Positions 16,635 to 26,287 of a stretch of DNA of 64,000 bases are shown piece after piece (position 1 is the first letter of the stretch; each line of letters opens with the position of its first letter). The position numbers and the translations under genes are program-made. Source of the stretch: JALENY01 sp036310185 (lineage in GTDB: Bacteria; Bacillota; Clostridia; Lachnospirales; Lachnospiraceae); NCBI GenBank assembly GCA_036310185.1, contig JAXJSH010000070.1:62001-126000 (forward strand), given 5' to 3'. The notes under the pieces are model-generated. The model saw only the letters and a program-made list of their open reading frames with translations, was not told the origin of the DNA and made no database searches.

Positions 16635-18113
16635 TTAAATTCTACCATAGAGTTTCGTCATTTTTCTGATATCAGATGCCAACTCATCCGTAATCTGACC
16701 CTTTTTCAATCTCCATTTCCAGTTATTTCCAAGGGTTGACGGCGTGTTAATACGGGCTTCTTTTCCAAGTCCAAGGTAATCCTGCATCGGAATCACACAA
16801 AGGGCAGCCACACTGGACTGTGCCATACGGATGAAATCCCATGCGATTTCCTCTTTTGGTGTATGCGCATTATTCATATAACGGATTGCAAAATCTTTAT
16901 CTGCTTCGTTCATGCTCTCATACCAGCCAACGATCGTATCATTGTCATGGGTTCCGGTATATACAACACAGTTGCTGTTGTAATTATGAGGCAGATAATC
17001 ACTTTCCTCCCGGGAATCAAATGCGAACTGAAGAATCTTCATTCCCGGATACCCGGTATCTTTTACCAGCTGTATTACACTATCAGTCAGGAAACCAAGA
17101 TCTTCTGCGATGATGCTGACTTCTCCCAGATTTCTTTTCAGTGTCTCAAAGAGATCCAGACCCGGTCCTTTTTCCCAATGACCGAACTCAGCAGTCTCAT
17201 CTCCATAAGGAATGGAATAATATTCATCAAATCCACGGAAATGATCCACACGCACAACATCATACATTTCCAGACAATGTGCCATACGTTTCTGCCACCA
17301 TGCATAACTGGTCTCTTTGTGATAGTCCCACTTATAAAGAGGATTGCCCCAGAGCTGTCCTGTAGCGGAAAAAGCATCCGGCGGACAGCCGGCAACAGCC
17401 ACCGGAAGATTCTCTTCCGTAAACTGGAATAACTGAGGATTTGCCCAGGTATCTGCACTGTCAAATGCCACATAAATCGGAATATCGCCGATAATCTTTA
17501 CATCGTTCTCTTTTGCATATGCATGGACACGATTCCACTGTTCATAGAACATATACTGCTGGAAACGGTAGAAGGAAATCTCCTGTGCCAGCTTTTCGCG
17601 GATATCCCAAAGAGCAGTCTCTTCCCGGTCACGCAGCGGTGCATCCCACTGGATCCATGCCGCACCGTTCATGCTGTCCTTGATTGCCATATAAAGGCAG
17701 TAATCTTCCAGCCAGTAACTTTGTTCACGGACAAATTTTCCAAAATCCGGTTCATTCACATCAAAACGCTCAAAGGCTTTTCTTAAAACTGCAAAACGTG
17801 AAAAATATATTTTTTCATAATCCACATATGCTTCGCAGTCTCCAAAATCAGCCCCTTCACATTCTTCTTCTGTCAACAGACCGTCTTCCACTAATGACTC
17901 CAGATCGATATAATACGGATTACCCGCAAAAGTTGAGAAAGACTGATACGGAGAATCTCCGTATCCAGTCGGTCCCAATGGTAAAATCTGCCAGTTTTTC
18001 TGACCAGATTCTTTCAAAAAATCAATAAATTCAAATGCTTCTTTTGAAAAGCATCCGATGCCATATTTTGATGGCAATGAAGAAATAGGTAATAAAATGC
18101 CGCTTTCTCTCAT
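16635..18113 (-). CDS. malQ: 4-alpha-glucanotransferase (amylomaltase, GH77)
   Basis: Disproportionates maltodextrins in the cytoplasm, releasing glucose. The 492 residues show the GH77 core: opening MRESGILLPISSLPSKYGIG, the nucleophile region VVRVDHFRGFDEYYSIP, the acid/base IIAEDLGFLTDSV, and VYTGTHDNDT. GGGAAGG precedes ATG 18113. It lies between the transporter permeases and the repressor, so imported maltodextrins meet the enzyme made from the same message. Confidence 0.96.
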   Translation of the reverse strand: MRESGILLPISSLPSKYGIGCFSKEAFEFIDFLKESGQKNWQILPLGPTGYGDSPYQSFSTFAGNPYYIDLESLVEDGLLTEEECEGADFGDCEAYVDYEKIYFSRFAVLRKAFERFDVNEPDFGKFVREQSYWLEDYCLYMAIKDSMNGAAWIQWDAPLRDREETALWDIREKLAQEISFYRFQQYMFYEQWNRVHAYAKENDVKIIGDIPIYVAFDSADTWANPQLFQFTEENLPVAVAGCPPDAFSATGQLWGNPLYKWDYHKETSYAWWQKRMAHCLEMYDVVRVDHFRGFDEYYSIPYGDETAEFGHWEKGPGLDLFETLKRNLGEVSIIAEDLGFLTDSVIQLVKDTGYPGMKILQFAFDSREESDYLPHNYNSNCVVYTGTHDNDTIVGWYESMNEADKDFAIRYMNNAHTPKEEIAWDFIRMAQSSVAALCVIPMQDYLGLGKEARINTPSTLGNNWKWRLKKGQITDELASDIRKMTKLYGRI

Positions 18114-18145
18114 TCGTTCAAACCTTCCCTGTTTCTAAATTTTTA

Positions 18146-18991
18146 TCAGCCTTTTACTGCTCCTGCTGCCACGCCCTTGATGATATATTTCTGACAGAAT
18201 AAGTATACGATAATAACAGGAATAATACTGATCATGATAATTGCCATGGTTGCACCGAGGTCAACGGTACCATAGCTTCCTTTCAAATACTGTACATGAA
18301 TCGGAATAGTCATATATTTTGTTCTGTCCAGTACAAGGTACGGGAGCAGGTAGTCATTCCAGATCCACATTACTTCCAATACACCAACGGAAATCAGAAT
18401 GGATTTCAACATTGGGAATACTACTTTAAAATATGTAGTCAGCGCACTACATCCATCGATGGCTGCTGCCTCCTCGATTTCCAACGGAATACCCTTGATA
18501 AATCCGGTAAACATAAATACCGCCAGACCGGCACCAAATCCAAGATAAATAACAGGAATCGTCCACGGAGTATTCAGATTCAATTTATCTGCTGTACTGG
18601 ACAGAGTAAACATTACCATCTGGAACGGTACGATCATGGAAAAGGCACACAGTGTGTACATTGCCTTTGAAAACAGATCATCTACACGCACAATATACCA
18701 TGCTGCCATGGATGTACATAAGAGAATCAAAATAGTAGACAAAACTGTAATTACAAGACTGTAAAATACAGAATTCAGGAACGGATAGTTACCAAATGTC
18801 ATACCTTTGATATAGTTTGCCATTCCCATAAAAGTTTCTGAATTAGGGAATGCAAAAGGATCCTTATTTACAGCACCATTACTCTTGAAAGAGTTCATCA
18901 ATACGGCAAAAATCGGAATCAGCCAAACAACACTGATAACGGAAAATAATGCAGTAAGCAAGGTACTACCTAAATGTTTTTTTGTTTTCAT
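18146..18991 (-). CDS. malG: Maltodextrin ABC transporter permease, MalG type
   Basis: 281-residue inner-membrane permease with six predicted helices and the ATPase-contacting EAA loop (EIEEAAAIDGCSALTTYFKVVFP). AAGGAGGT precedes ATG 18991, which overlaps the last base of malF. No ATPase gene is in the operon, as is common when a shared MsmX-type ATPase serves several sugar importers. Confidence 0.93.
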   Translation of the reverse strand: MKTKKHLGSTLLTALFSVISVVWLIPIFAVLMNSFKSNGAVNKDPFAFPNSETFMGMANYIKGMTFGNYPFLNSVFYSLVITVLSTILILLCTSMAAWYIVRVDDLFSKAMYTLCAFSMIVPFQMVMFTLSSTADKLNLNTPWTIPVIYLGFGAGLAVFMFTGFIKGIPLEIEEAAAIDGCSALTTYFKVVFPMLKSILISVGVLEVMWIWNDYLLPYLVLDRTKYMTIPIHVQYLKGSYGTVDLGATMAIIMISIIPVIIVYLFCQKYIIKGVAAGAVKG

Positions 18992-19908
18992 TATGCCTGT
19001 ACCTCCTTCTCACGTGTAAATTTCAGCTGTGCAAGAGCCAGTACAGCTACCATAACAAAGAAAATAACAGCTTTTGCCTGAGCTACACCACGGCTGTTTG
19101 AGCTTGCATAGAATGTCTTATAGATATTAAGTGCCATCATTTCAGTTGTATTTACCATAGAACCATCTGCCTGTACTGCAATCGGCATACCCTCTGTCAA
19201 TGCCAGGTTCTGGTCGAACAACTTAAAGGAGTTCGTCAAAGTCAGGAAAATACAAATGGTAATAGAAGACATAACGTTCGGAATCGTAACTTTAAACAAT
19301 GTCTGAACTTTATTTGCACCGTCAATCTTAGCAGCTTCCATCATATCTTCTGAAACGCTCTGAAGACCTGCAATATAAACAATCATCATGTAACCAATCT
19401 GCTGCCAGCACATCAGAATAATCAGTCCCCAAAAACCGTATTCTGATTTTGCCAGTAAGTATGTACCATATTTGCTTAAAATACCATCGAAAATCATAGA
19501 CCAGATATAACCAAGTACGATACCGCCAATCAGATTCGGCATGTAGAATACAGTACGGAAAATATTAGATCCTTTGATATTCTGGGTTAAAAGATATGCA
19601 ATAAGGAATGCGAAAAAGTTAATCAAAATAATTGATACTACCGCAAACAATGCCGTATACCACATAGAATGACGAAATCCTGCGTCGCTAAAAGCCTTTG
19701 CATAGTTATCCAATGCAACAAACTGCGCATCTGACGGCAGTGTAAATTTGCAGAATGACAAATACATACCCTGTACAAACGGCCAAATGAAGCCAACACA
19801 AAAAGCAAGAAATGTAGGTAACATAAAGATCGGGAAACATTTACGAATCGGTCTTGATACCAAACGGCTGTTTACTGCCGCTGCTGATGGTTTTTTCTTC
19901 TTTCTCAT
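18991..19908 (-). CDS. malF: Maltodextrin ABC transporter permease, MalF type
   Basis: 305 residues with six membrane helices and the EAA loop MMEAAKIDGANKVQTLFKVTIP. The start is ATG 19908, eight bases after GAGGG, rather than ATG 19923, which lacks a Shine-Dalgarno. It pairs with MalG downstream to form the membrane channel and sits after the binding protein. The Lys/Arg-rich N-terminus is cytoplasmic. Confidence 0.93.
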   Translation of the reverse strand: MRKKKKPSAAAVNSRLVSRPIRKCFPIFMLPTFLAFCVGFIWPFVQGMYLSFCKFTLPSDAQFVALDNYAKAFSDAGFRHSMWYTALFAVVSIILINFFAFLIAYLLTQNIKGSNIFRTVFYMPNLIGGIVLGYIWSMIFDGILSKYGTYLLAKSEYGFWGLIILMCWQQIGYMMIVYIAGLQSVSEDMMEAAKIDGANKVQTLFKVTIPNVMSSITICIFLTLTNSFKLFDQNLALTEGMPIAVQADGSMVNTTEMMALNIYKTFYASSNSRGVAQAKAVIFFVMVAVLALAQLKFTREKEVQA

Positions 19909-19983
19909 AAAACTAGCCCTCATATTATTATTAAGAAAGGGGAGTGCTTGCGCCCTCCCCCAATCCTTCAGTTATTTATTGAA

Positions 19984-21324
19984 TTACTGATTAGCGTACT
20001 GTGTAGCCCAGCCATTAACGAATGCGGTTACTACGTTATCCCAGCTGCTGTTGTTGCATGTATAATCCTGTAATGTAGAAACAACTGCTGCTCTCCATTC
20101 ATCTACGTTCGGAGTATAGTTGAATGCCCATGTTACAACATATTTGCCTTCAGCGATCAGATCGTTAGCTGCTGTGAAGAATACGTTTTCAGATTCTTTT
20201 GCATTGTTGAACGGGATCGGTCCAAACTGTTCAGCCATCATGGTTGTACCTTCTTCAGATGTTACAACCCAGTACATGAAGTCTAATGTAGCCTGGATAT
20301 CTTCTTCAGATGCTTTGCTGTTTACAGCCCAGCAGTTTTCTGTACCACATGCAAGTGCGGAGTTGTCTTCACCTTCAACACCGATGTAGATCGGGATCAT
20401 GGTCAGATCATCCGGATTCATGTTGTAATCGTTCACTAAGGAATCATATTCCCATGTACCATTCTGATAGAATACAGCCTCTCCTGAGCCGAACTCTTCT
20501 TTAGACATATCGCCAGTAGCGGTCGGAAGTGCAGAAGCTTCAACAGTTGCATTGTTTACATACAGATCCCAGATAGCTTTGTAGTTGTCAAGGTAAGCAC
20601 CTGTGATTTCAGCCGGCTGTTCTGTTACGCCGTCATCTTCGAATTCATAGTACAGCGGCATGTTTGCCAGATGTCCGGAGAATCTCCAGGAAGAAGAACT
20701 GTCAAGACCTGCAGATGAGAATGCAGAGAATCCAAGTTCATCTTTACGAGCTGTGATATCTTCAACAACTGCTTTTAAGGAATCGAAATCTGTGATATCA
20801 GATACTTCGTATCCAGCTTCAGCTAAAAGAGCTTTGTTTGTGATAAGACCGAATGCTTCGTAGCAGTAACCTACTGCGTAAACTTCTCCGTTATCACCTT
20901 TTAAGTTAAAGTCATCTGTAGTCATCTCAGCGTATACATCAGTATCAGCCAGATCTAAGCAGTAGTCACCCCATGTTGCAAGAGACTGCTGATTACCACA
21001 CTGGAATAAGGTCGGAGCGCTGCTCTTTGCCATTTCAGCAGTTAAAGTCTGTTCATATTCACCACCTGCTGCAGTAACAACTTTAACTTCTACACCAGTC
21101 TGCTCTGTATATGTAGCTGCCAGTTTCTGCCAAGCTGCATCTGATTCCGGTTTGAAGTTCAGATAATATACAGAACCTTTTGCATCAGAGCTTTCATCAT
21201 CTGCATCATCTGTTGTTTTTGCATCATCACCTGTGGTCTCTTTTTCTTTTGAACCACAGCCAGCGAACATGCTGGTAACCATAGCGGCTGAAAGTAAAAG
21301 AGCCATTACCTTTTTCATTTTCAT
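19984..21324 (-). CDS. malE: Maltodextrin-binding lipoprotein
   Basis: 446-residue extracellular solute-binding protein, family 1. A lipoprotein signal peptide runs MKMKKVMALLLSAAM and ends in the lipobox MFAGC, followed by an acidic, Asp-rich linker and the binding fold. The start is ATG 21324 with AAAGGAG nearby; the ORF is open further upstream but through the operators. Highly expressed first gene of the sugar operon. The substrate is inferred from malQ; other oligosaccharides are possible. Confidence 0.93.
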   Translation of the reverse strand: MKMKKVMALLLSAAMVTSMFAGCGSKEKETTGDDAKTTDDADDESSDAKGSVYYLNFKPESDAAWQKLAATYTEQTGVEVKVVTAAGGEYEQTLTAEMAKSSAPTLFQCGNQQSLATWGDYCLDLADTDVYAEMTTDDFNLKGDNGEVYAVGYCYEAFGLITNKALLAEAGYEVSDITDFDSLKAVVEDITARKDELGFSAFSSAGLDSSSSWRFSGHLANMPLYYEFEDDGVTEQPAEITGAYLDNYKAIWDLYVNNATVEASALPTATGDMSKEEFGSGEAVFYQNGTWEYDSLVNDYNMNPDDLTMIPIYIGVEGEDNSALACGTENCWAVNSKASEEDIQATLDFMYWVVTSEEGTTMMAEQFGPIPFNNAKESENVFFTAANDLIAEGKYVVTWAFNYTPNVDEWRAAVVSTLQDYTCNNSSWDNVVTAFVNGWATQYANQ

Positions 21325-21365
21325 AGTATCTCTCTCCTTTATTATACTTTTTTTGGAACAGTTAT

Positions 21366-21390
21366 CGGAAAGGTTTCCGGTAACGTTTCC
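21366..21390 (-). promoter_or_regulatory. Two adjacent LacI-type operators downstream of the malE promoter
   Basis: CGGAAAGGTTTCCG (21366-21379) is a palindrome with a GG centre. GGTAACGTTTCC (21379-21390) is a near-palindrome around AACGTT, typical of LacI-family operators. Both lie just after the predicted transcription start, where a bound repressor would block RNA polymerase. Confidence 0.7.
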
Positions 21391-21403
21391 AAATGTTGAA
21401 TAA

Positions 21404-21432
21404 ATAATACACCCTCTTGGTAAATAATGCAA
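21404..21432 (-). promoter_or_regulatory. Sigma-A promoter of the maltodextrin operon
   Basis: Minus strand TTGCAT (21427-21432), a 17-base spacer and TATTAT (21404-21409). Confidence 0.75.
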
Positions 21433-21509
21433 GGAAATATTGGACAGACATGTGTATTTTGTTAAACCATCCAGAATTTTTCTTTATTTTTTGTGAATTT
21501 TTACAAGTA

Positions 21510-21534
21510 AAAAGCTGTCATAAAGACAGCTTTT
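21510..21534 (-). terminator. Terminator of the phosphate operon
   Basis: Arms AAAAGCTGTC (21510-21519) and GACAGCTTTT (21525-21534) with a five-base loop, immediately after the kinase stop codon. Confidence 0.85.
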
Positions 21535-21535
21535 C

Positions 21536-23194
21536 TCAAAATTGTATGGAAATGGTTGTTCCCTCTCCTACTTTGCTTTCTACTTTTATTTTTGCCCGAT
21601 GCATCATGGCACCATGCTTCACAATGGACAGACCAAGGCCGGTTCCTTCCGTCTCACGGGAATGACTTTTATCTACCCGGTAGAACCGTTCAAAAATACG
21701 TTCCTGATCTTCCGGTGAAATACCGATTCCTGTGTCGGTTACAGTCCACAAAATACCGGCGGCATCTTTCTTTACCTGAATGCTGACCGTACCATTTTCT
21801 CTGTTATATTTAACTGCATTGTCACAGAGGTTGTAGATCATTTCGTATATAACCTGGCGTACACCTCGAATTTCCGCATTTTCCCCCTGCAGATGCACGG
21901 TAATGTTCCGTTTTTTTGCCTGAAGATCCAGGCATGCACAGACATCTTTTGTCACATTGTAAAGGTCTACGGTTTCCAGCTCCACTGCTGTATCTGCCAG
22001 TTCATCCAGCTTTGACAGGCGGATAATATCTTCCACCAGAGAGGTAAGCCGTCCGGCTTCGCTGCGAATACGTCCGGCAAATTCCGGTATATCTTCCGGT
22101 TTTACCATGCGATTCTGGATCAGTTCCGCATATCCGGATATGGACATCAGCGGTGTTTTCAGTTCGTGTGACACGTTAGCAGAAAATTCTCTTCTCAGCT
22201 TCTCTGCCTGTTCTTTTTCCGTCACATCCAGAACCAGAATGACCGCACCTTCTGTGGTGCCGTCGATCACCACCGGATTTCCTACCAGATTGTAGGTTCT
22301 GCCGCCCTGTTCAAACAGCTTTTCCGTGGCTTTTCCGTTCCGTGCATCATCCCACACCTGTTTCAGATCTTCCTGACGGCTCATTTCCAGAAGATTTTTT
22401 CCTGCGCAGCTTTCCGCCTGCACGCGGTATATTTTCTGAGCTGCTTTATTAATGGAGAGAATCACGTTTTTATTTGTAACGATCAGTCCGTCTTTCATAT
22501 TATCTGTGATCGCCAGATATTCCTGATGGGAAGTTCTCAGCTCTTCCACCTGACTTTTGATCAAACCATTCTGCTTGTGAATGCGGCGAAGCAGCGGTGA
22601 AAGTTCTTCATACACCTCATTTTCCAGGGGATGCTCCAGATCCAGTTCATTGATGGGCTCCACCAGTTTCTTTGTAAAACGGCCGGTTACATAAATATTG
22701 AGAACGATCACACCCACGATAATCAGTACAATCAAAGTAAAACCGGACATCATGGTCTTAAATACACTGTCCACCGTATGCGCCATACGGAGTACCTGAC
22801 CGTTTTCCAGCCTTATGGCATAGTAGTAAGTCACCTCACCCAGGGTATTCGACATTCTGGTGATTTCCCCGCGTCCCGTTTCAAGCGCATCCTGTACTTC
22901 CGGACGATCGCCGTGATTTTCCATCTCTTCGGTCTTTTTTGCAGAATCATAGGTCACTTCACCGTTTTCATCAATCAGGGTGATTCGGGTTGCCGTCACA
23001 TTTGCAACCTCCCGGGTCAGGTAGCTTCCTCCCATCTGATTGACGGAAATCTGAACATACTGAGCTTCATCCCTGACCGTTTCTTTCATCTCATCAAAAA
23101 ACTGGTTATATGTCACAAGTTCAATCAGAAGGAACGCCAGAATAACCGAAACACTGACCAGAAAACTTACATTTTTAAATATCTTCCGTCTCAT
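21536..23194 (-). CDS. phoR: PhoR-type sensor histidine kinase
   Basis: 552 residues. A first membrane helix lies near 12-28, then an extracytoplasmic domain of about 120 residues and a second helix (FTLIVLIIVGVIVLNIYVTG). A PAS domain (DNMKDGLIVTNKNVILSINK) follows. The phosphoacceptor His, at about residue 345, is in NVSHELKTPLMSISGY, followed by the ATPase domain with NLCDNAVKYN, DTGIGI and GTGLGLSIV. Its start overlaps the response-regulator stop by four bases. Position at the end of pst-phoU makes phosphate-limitation sensing the likely role. Confidence 0.93.
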   Translation of the reverse strand: MRRKIFKNVSFLVSVSVILAFLLIELVTYNQFFDEMKETVRDEAQYVQISVNQMGGSYLTREVANVTATRITLIDENGEVTYDSAKKTEEMENHGDRPEVQDALETGRGEITRMSNTLGEVTYYYAIRLENGQVLRMAHTVDSVFKTMMSGFTLIVLIIVGVIVLNIYVTGRFTKKLVEPINELDLEHPLENEVYEELSPLLRRIHKQNGLIKSQVEELRTSHQEYLAITDNMKDGLIVTNKNVILSINKAAQKIYRVQAESCAGKNLLEMSRQEDLKQVWDDARNGKATEKLFEQGGRTYNLVGNPVVIDGTTEGAVILVLDVTEKEQAEKLRREFSANVSHELKTPLMSISGYAELIQNRMVKPEDIPEFAGRIRSEAGRLTSLVEDIIRLSKLDELADTAVELETVDLYNVTKDVCACLDLQAKKRNITVHLQGENAEIRGVRQVIYEMIYNLCDNAVKYNRENGTVSIQVKKDAAGILWTVTDTGIGISPEDQERIFERFYRVDKSHSRETEGTGLGLSIVKHGAMMHRAKIKVESKVGEGTTISIQF

Positions 23195-23871
23195 TGTCTT
23201 CCCCCTATGCGATATCCGACACCGCGAACGGTTTCAATAATGTCACCTGCTTCTCCCAGCTTCTGTCTGAGGGTCCGGATATGCACATCCACGGTTCTCG
23301 TTTCTCCGTCAAAATCATATCCCCAGATATGTTCCAGCAGCTGATTTCTTGTTAAAACAATCCCACGGTTTTCCAGCAGATAACGCAGCACCTCGAACTC
23401 TTTTAAGGTCAGCACCACATTTTTTCCATCTACGGTAACCCGATGCTGTTCCACCTGAATTTTCAGTTTTCCGGCCGTATATTCATGAACCGACTGTTGT
23501 GTTTCACTGCCGCTGCGGCGCAGCACCGCACGCACTCTGGCCACAAATTCCATCATACCGAAAGGTTTTGCTATATAATCATCCGCACCCGCATCCAGGC
23601 CCAGTACTTTATCATACTCTGCCCCTTTTGCCGTGACCATAATAACCGGAATATCACCGGTATCCGAACTTCTTTTTAATTTTTTCAGAATTTCCATCCC
23701 GTCTTCTCCCGGAAGCATAATATCCAGCAGGATCAGATCCGGTTTTTTTTCTGCCAGTCCTTTAAAAAATTGCGCACCATCCGAAAAACCGCGGGCCTCA
23801 AAACCGCTGGTCTCCAGGGTATAGACGATCAACTCTCTTATGTTTCTCTCATCTTCTACGCAATAAATCAT
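23191..23871 (-). CDS. phoP: PhoP/PhoB-type response regulator
   Basis: 226 residues: a receiver domain starting MIYCVEDERNIREL, with the phosphorylated Asp in LILLDIMLPGEDG and the switch residues in VMVTAKG and YIAKPF, then a winged-helix OmpR-type DNA-binding domain ending TVRGVGYRI. The start is ATG 23871, ten bases after GAGGAG. It is encoded between phoU and its kinase. The direct repeats upstream of pstS (28139-28187) are its expected target. Confidence 0.94.
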   Translation of the reverse strand: MIYCVEDERNIRELIVYTLETSGFEARGFSDGAQFFKGLAEKKPDLILLDIMLPGEDGMEILKKLKRSSDTGDIPVIMVTAKGAEYDKVLGLDAGADDYIAKPFGMMEFVARVRAVLRRSGSETQQSVHEYTAGKLKIQVEQHRVTVDGKNVVLTLKEFEVLRYLLENRGIVLTRNQLLEHIWGYDFDGETRTVDVHIRTLRQKLGEAGDIIETVRGVGYRIGGRQ

Positions 23872-24521
23872 CTTTCTTTGTCTCCTCTGTGTACGCCTGT
23901 TATGGAAAATTCCACCCATTCCGCTATATTGGTGGCATGGTCACCGATTCTCTCATAATATTTTGCAATCATAAGAAGATCCATAATATATGCACCGTCA
24001 AATCCCGGATGTTTCAGCCGTTCAATCAGCTGTTCTCTTATTCTCACGAAAAGTTCATCCACCGCATCGTCGCTGTCAATGACTTTCTGTGCCATGTACA
24101 GATCACGCTTTACATATGCATCAATACTCTCATTTACCATGTTCATGGTAGCAACTGCCATCTCTCTGATGGGGATGCTTTCATCCGGTGCCTGCAGATG
24201 AGAGGTTTCCAGAATTTCCGCAATATCTGCAGCCTGATCACCGATTCGTTCCATATCGGTAATCATCTTCAGCGCCGCCGAGATCTGTCTGAGATCGCGG
24301 GCCACCGGCTGCTGCTGGAGCAGAAGTTTCAGACACATATTTTCGATTTCCTTTTCCTTGTGATCGATCTCCTGATCTTTCCGGATAATCTCACGGGCTG
24401 CTTCCTGATTTTCCTCCATCAGTACCTCATATGTGCGGTTAATCACCTGCTCACACAGGGAGCCCATCTCGATCATCTGCACATTCAGCTCCTGTAACTG
24501 CTCATCAAATCTTACTCTCAT
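23868..24521 (-). CDS. phoU: Phosphate transport regulator PhoU
   Basis: 217-residue all-helical protein of two PhoU repeats, each with the metal-site pattern (RIGDQAADIAE and RIGDHATNIAEW). It links Pst transporter activity to the kinase and represses phosphate uptake when phosphate is plentiful. The start is ATG 24521, four bases after the pstB stop; a longer in-frame start at 24569 would overlap pstB. It overlaps the response regulator by four bases. Confidence 0.95.
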   Translation of the reverse strand: MRVRFDEQLQELNVQMIEMGSLCEQVINRTYEVLMEENQEAAREIIRKDQEIDHKEKEIENMCLKLLLQQQPVARDLRQISAALKMITDMERIGDQAADIAEILETSHLQAPDESIPIREMAVATMNMVNESIDAYVKRDLYMAQKVIDSDDAVDELFVRIREQLIERLKHPGFDGAYIMDLLMIAKYYERIGDHATNIAEWVEFSITGVHRGDKER

Positions 24522-24525
24522 GACA

Positions 24526-25275
24526 TCAACCAAACCTTCCTGTAATATAATCTTCTGTTCTCTTATCATTTGGCATGGAGAACAATTTGTCTGTATCGTT
24601 CATTTCGATTACTTCGCCCAGAAGGAAGAAGGCCGTCTTGTCTGAAATACGGGCAGCCTGCTGCATATTATGGGTAACCATGATAATAGTATAGTCTTTT
24701 TTCAGTTCTACAGCAAGGTCTTCAATCTTGGAAGTAGAAATCGGATCCAGCGCAGAAGTCGGTTCATCCATCAGAAGCACTTCCGGCTGTACCGCCAGTG
24801 CTCTTGCGATGCAAAGTCTCTGCTGCTGTCCGCCGGAGATGCCAAGGGCACTTTTTTTCAGACGATCTTTCACCTCATCCCAGATTGCAGCCTGCCTCAG
24901 GGAAGTTTCCACAATTTCATCCAGTTTCGCCTTGCTGCGGATTCCGTGTGTTCTCGGTCCATAGGCAATATTGTCATAAATGCTCATCGGAAAGGGATTG
25001 GGTTTCTGGAATACCATACCCACACGCTTGCGAAGCAGGTTTACATCCATTTTTCCGTAAATGTCTTCTCCGTCCAGAAGAACGTCTCCGGTGATCTTAC
25101 AGCCTTCTACCAGGTCATTCATACGGTTCAGTGATTTTAATAAAGTAGATTTTCCACAGCCGCTGGGACCGATAAATGCGGTAATCTGCTTAGCCGGAAG
25201 ATGCAGTTCCACATTTTTCAATGCATGAAAATCTCCGTAGTAGAGATTCATGTCTTTTACTGTCATTTTATCCAT
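24526..25275 (-). CDS. pstB: Phosphate ABC transporter ATPase
   Basis: 249 residues with Walker A GPSGCGKSTLLK, the PstB-specific QKPNPFPMSIYDN, signature ISGGQQQRL and Walker B VLLMDEPTSALDP. It energises phosphate import by PstC/PstA. AAAGGAT precedes ATG 25275. About 90 bases separate it from pstA. Confidence 0.97.
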   Translation of the reverse strand: MDKMTVKDMNLYYGDFHALKNVELHLPAKQITAFIGPSGCGKSTLLKSLNRMNDLVEGCKITGDVLLDGEDIYGKMDVNLLRKRVGMVFQKPNPFPMSIYDNIAYGPRTHGIRSKAKLDEIVETSLRQAAIWDEVKDRLKKSALGISGGQQQRLCIARALAVQPEVLLMDEPTSALDPISTSKIEDLAVELKKDYTIIMVTHNMQQAARISDKTAFFLLGEVIEMNDTDKLFSMPNDKRTEDYITGRFG

Positions 25276-25366
25276 AATCGATTTATCCTTTCACCAGTTA
25301 TCTGGTATCGCTTTTCTCTTCTCATTTGCTGTTTTTTACAGCTCTTCAATCATTGTTCTTCAAATC

Positions 25367-26287
25367 TTATGCTTTTGTCAGCCGTTTCGCGACAAAATCA
25401 GAAATCGCGTTAATAATGAGTACCAGGAACAGCAGGATAACAGCTGTTGCATAAGCCTGATCCATGTGCAGACCTTCACTGGAAAGAACATACATATGCA
25501 CTGCCAGAGTTCTTCCCGAGTCCATAATTCCCGATACCTGTGCAACAGTTCCTGCTGTGTAGATCAAAGCGGCAGTCTCACCTACCACACGACCGATGGC
25601 CAGAATGACGCCGGACAAAATTCCCGGCACCGCTGCAGGAAGTACAATTTTAAATACAGTACGCAGTTTTCCTGCGCCCAGCCCGAAACTGGCTTCACGA
25701 TAGGAATCCGGCACAGCCAGAAGTGCCTCTTCCGAAGTACGCATGATCAAGGGCAAAATCATGATAACCAGAGTAAAGGAACCAGCCAGCATGGAATATT
25801 TCCATTTCAGCGTGGTCACAAAAAACAGCATACCAAACAGACCGTATACGATGGAAGGAATGCCGGAGAGTGTTTCTGCTGTCATACGGATAATTTTTAC
25901 GACGCGGCTTCCTCTTTTTGCGTATTCTACCAGATAAATGGCAGAAAAGATGCCGATCGGAGCTGCGATCGCAAGGGTCAGAAGGGTCATCATTATGGTG
26001 TTGATGAGCGCCGGCATGAGAGAAGCATTCTCTGATGTATAAGTAAACGCAAACAAATCTTTATTAATATGAGGAATTCCTTTTACCAGAATATAAGCAA
26101 CCAGAAAGATCAGTACCGTGATCGCAGTCAATGCGCCGAGCAGTGTGATCAGGGCAACCAGTGCAGAAATGGGGTGTCTCCTGTACTGATTCATTCTCTG
26201 TGCAAAAGTCGTTCTGTTTTTAATTTTTGCTTTATCATTCGCAGCCTGCATCTGCGGGGCAAAGTTCATTTTATTTTCAATTTCCAT
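25367..26287 (-). CDS. pstA: Phosphate ABC transporter permease PstA
   Basis: 306 residues with six membrane helices and the permease loop SYREASFGLGAGKLRTVFKIVLP. The start is ATG 26287, with GAGGAGGG upstream, overlapping the end of pstC by 11 bases; the in-frame ATG at 26365 lies well inside pstC. About 55 cytoplasmic residues precede the first helix, somewhat longer than usual. Confidence 0.95.
   Translation of the reverse strand: MEIENKMNFAPQMQAANDKAKIKNRTTFAQRMNQYRRHPISALVALITLLGALTAITVLIFLVAYILVKGIPHINKDLFAFTYTSENASLMPALINTIMMTLLTLAIAAPIGIFSAIYLVEYAKRGSRVVKIIRMTAETLSGIPSIVYGLFGMLFFVTTLKWKYSMLAGSFTLVIMILPLIMRTSEEALLAVPDSYREASFGLGAGKLRTVFKIVLPAAVPGILSGVILAIGRVVGETAALIYTAGTVAQVSGIMDSGRTLAVHMYVLSSEGLHMDQAYATAVILLFLVLIINAISDFVAKRLTKA

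Noticed and set aside
25250..26035. Plus-strand 261-codon ORF over pstA
   Set aside because: Composition (His, Cys, Gln, Ser rich) typical of antisense translation; pstA is certain.
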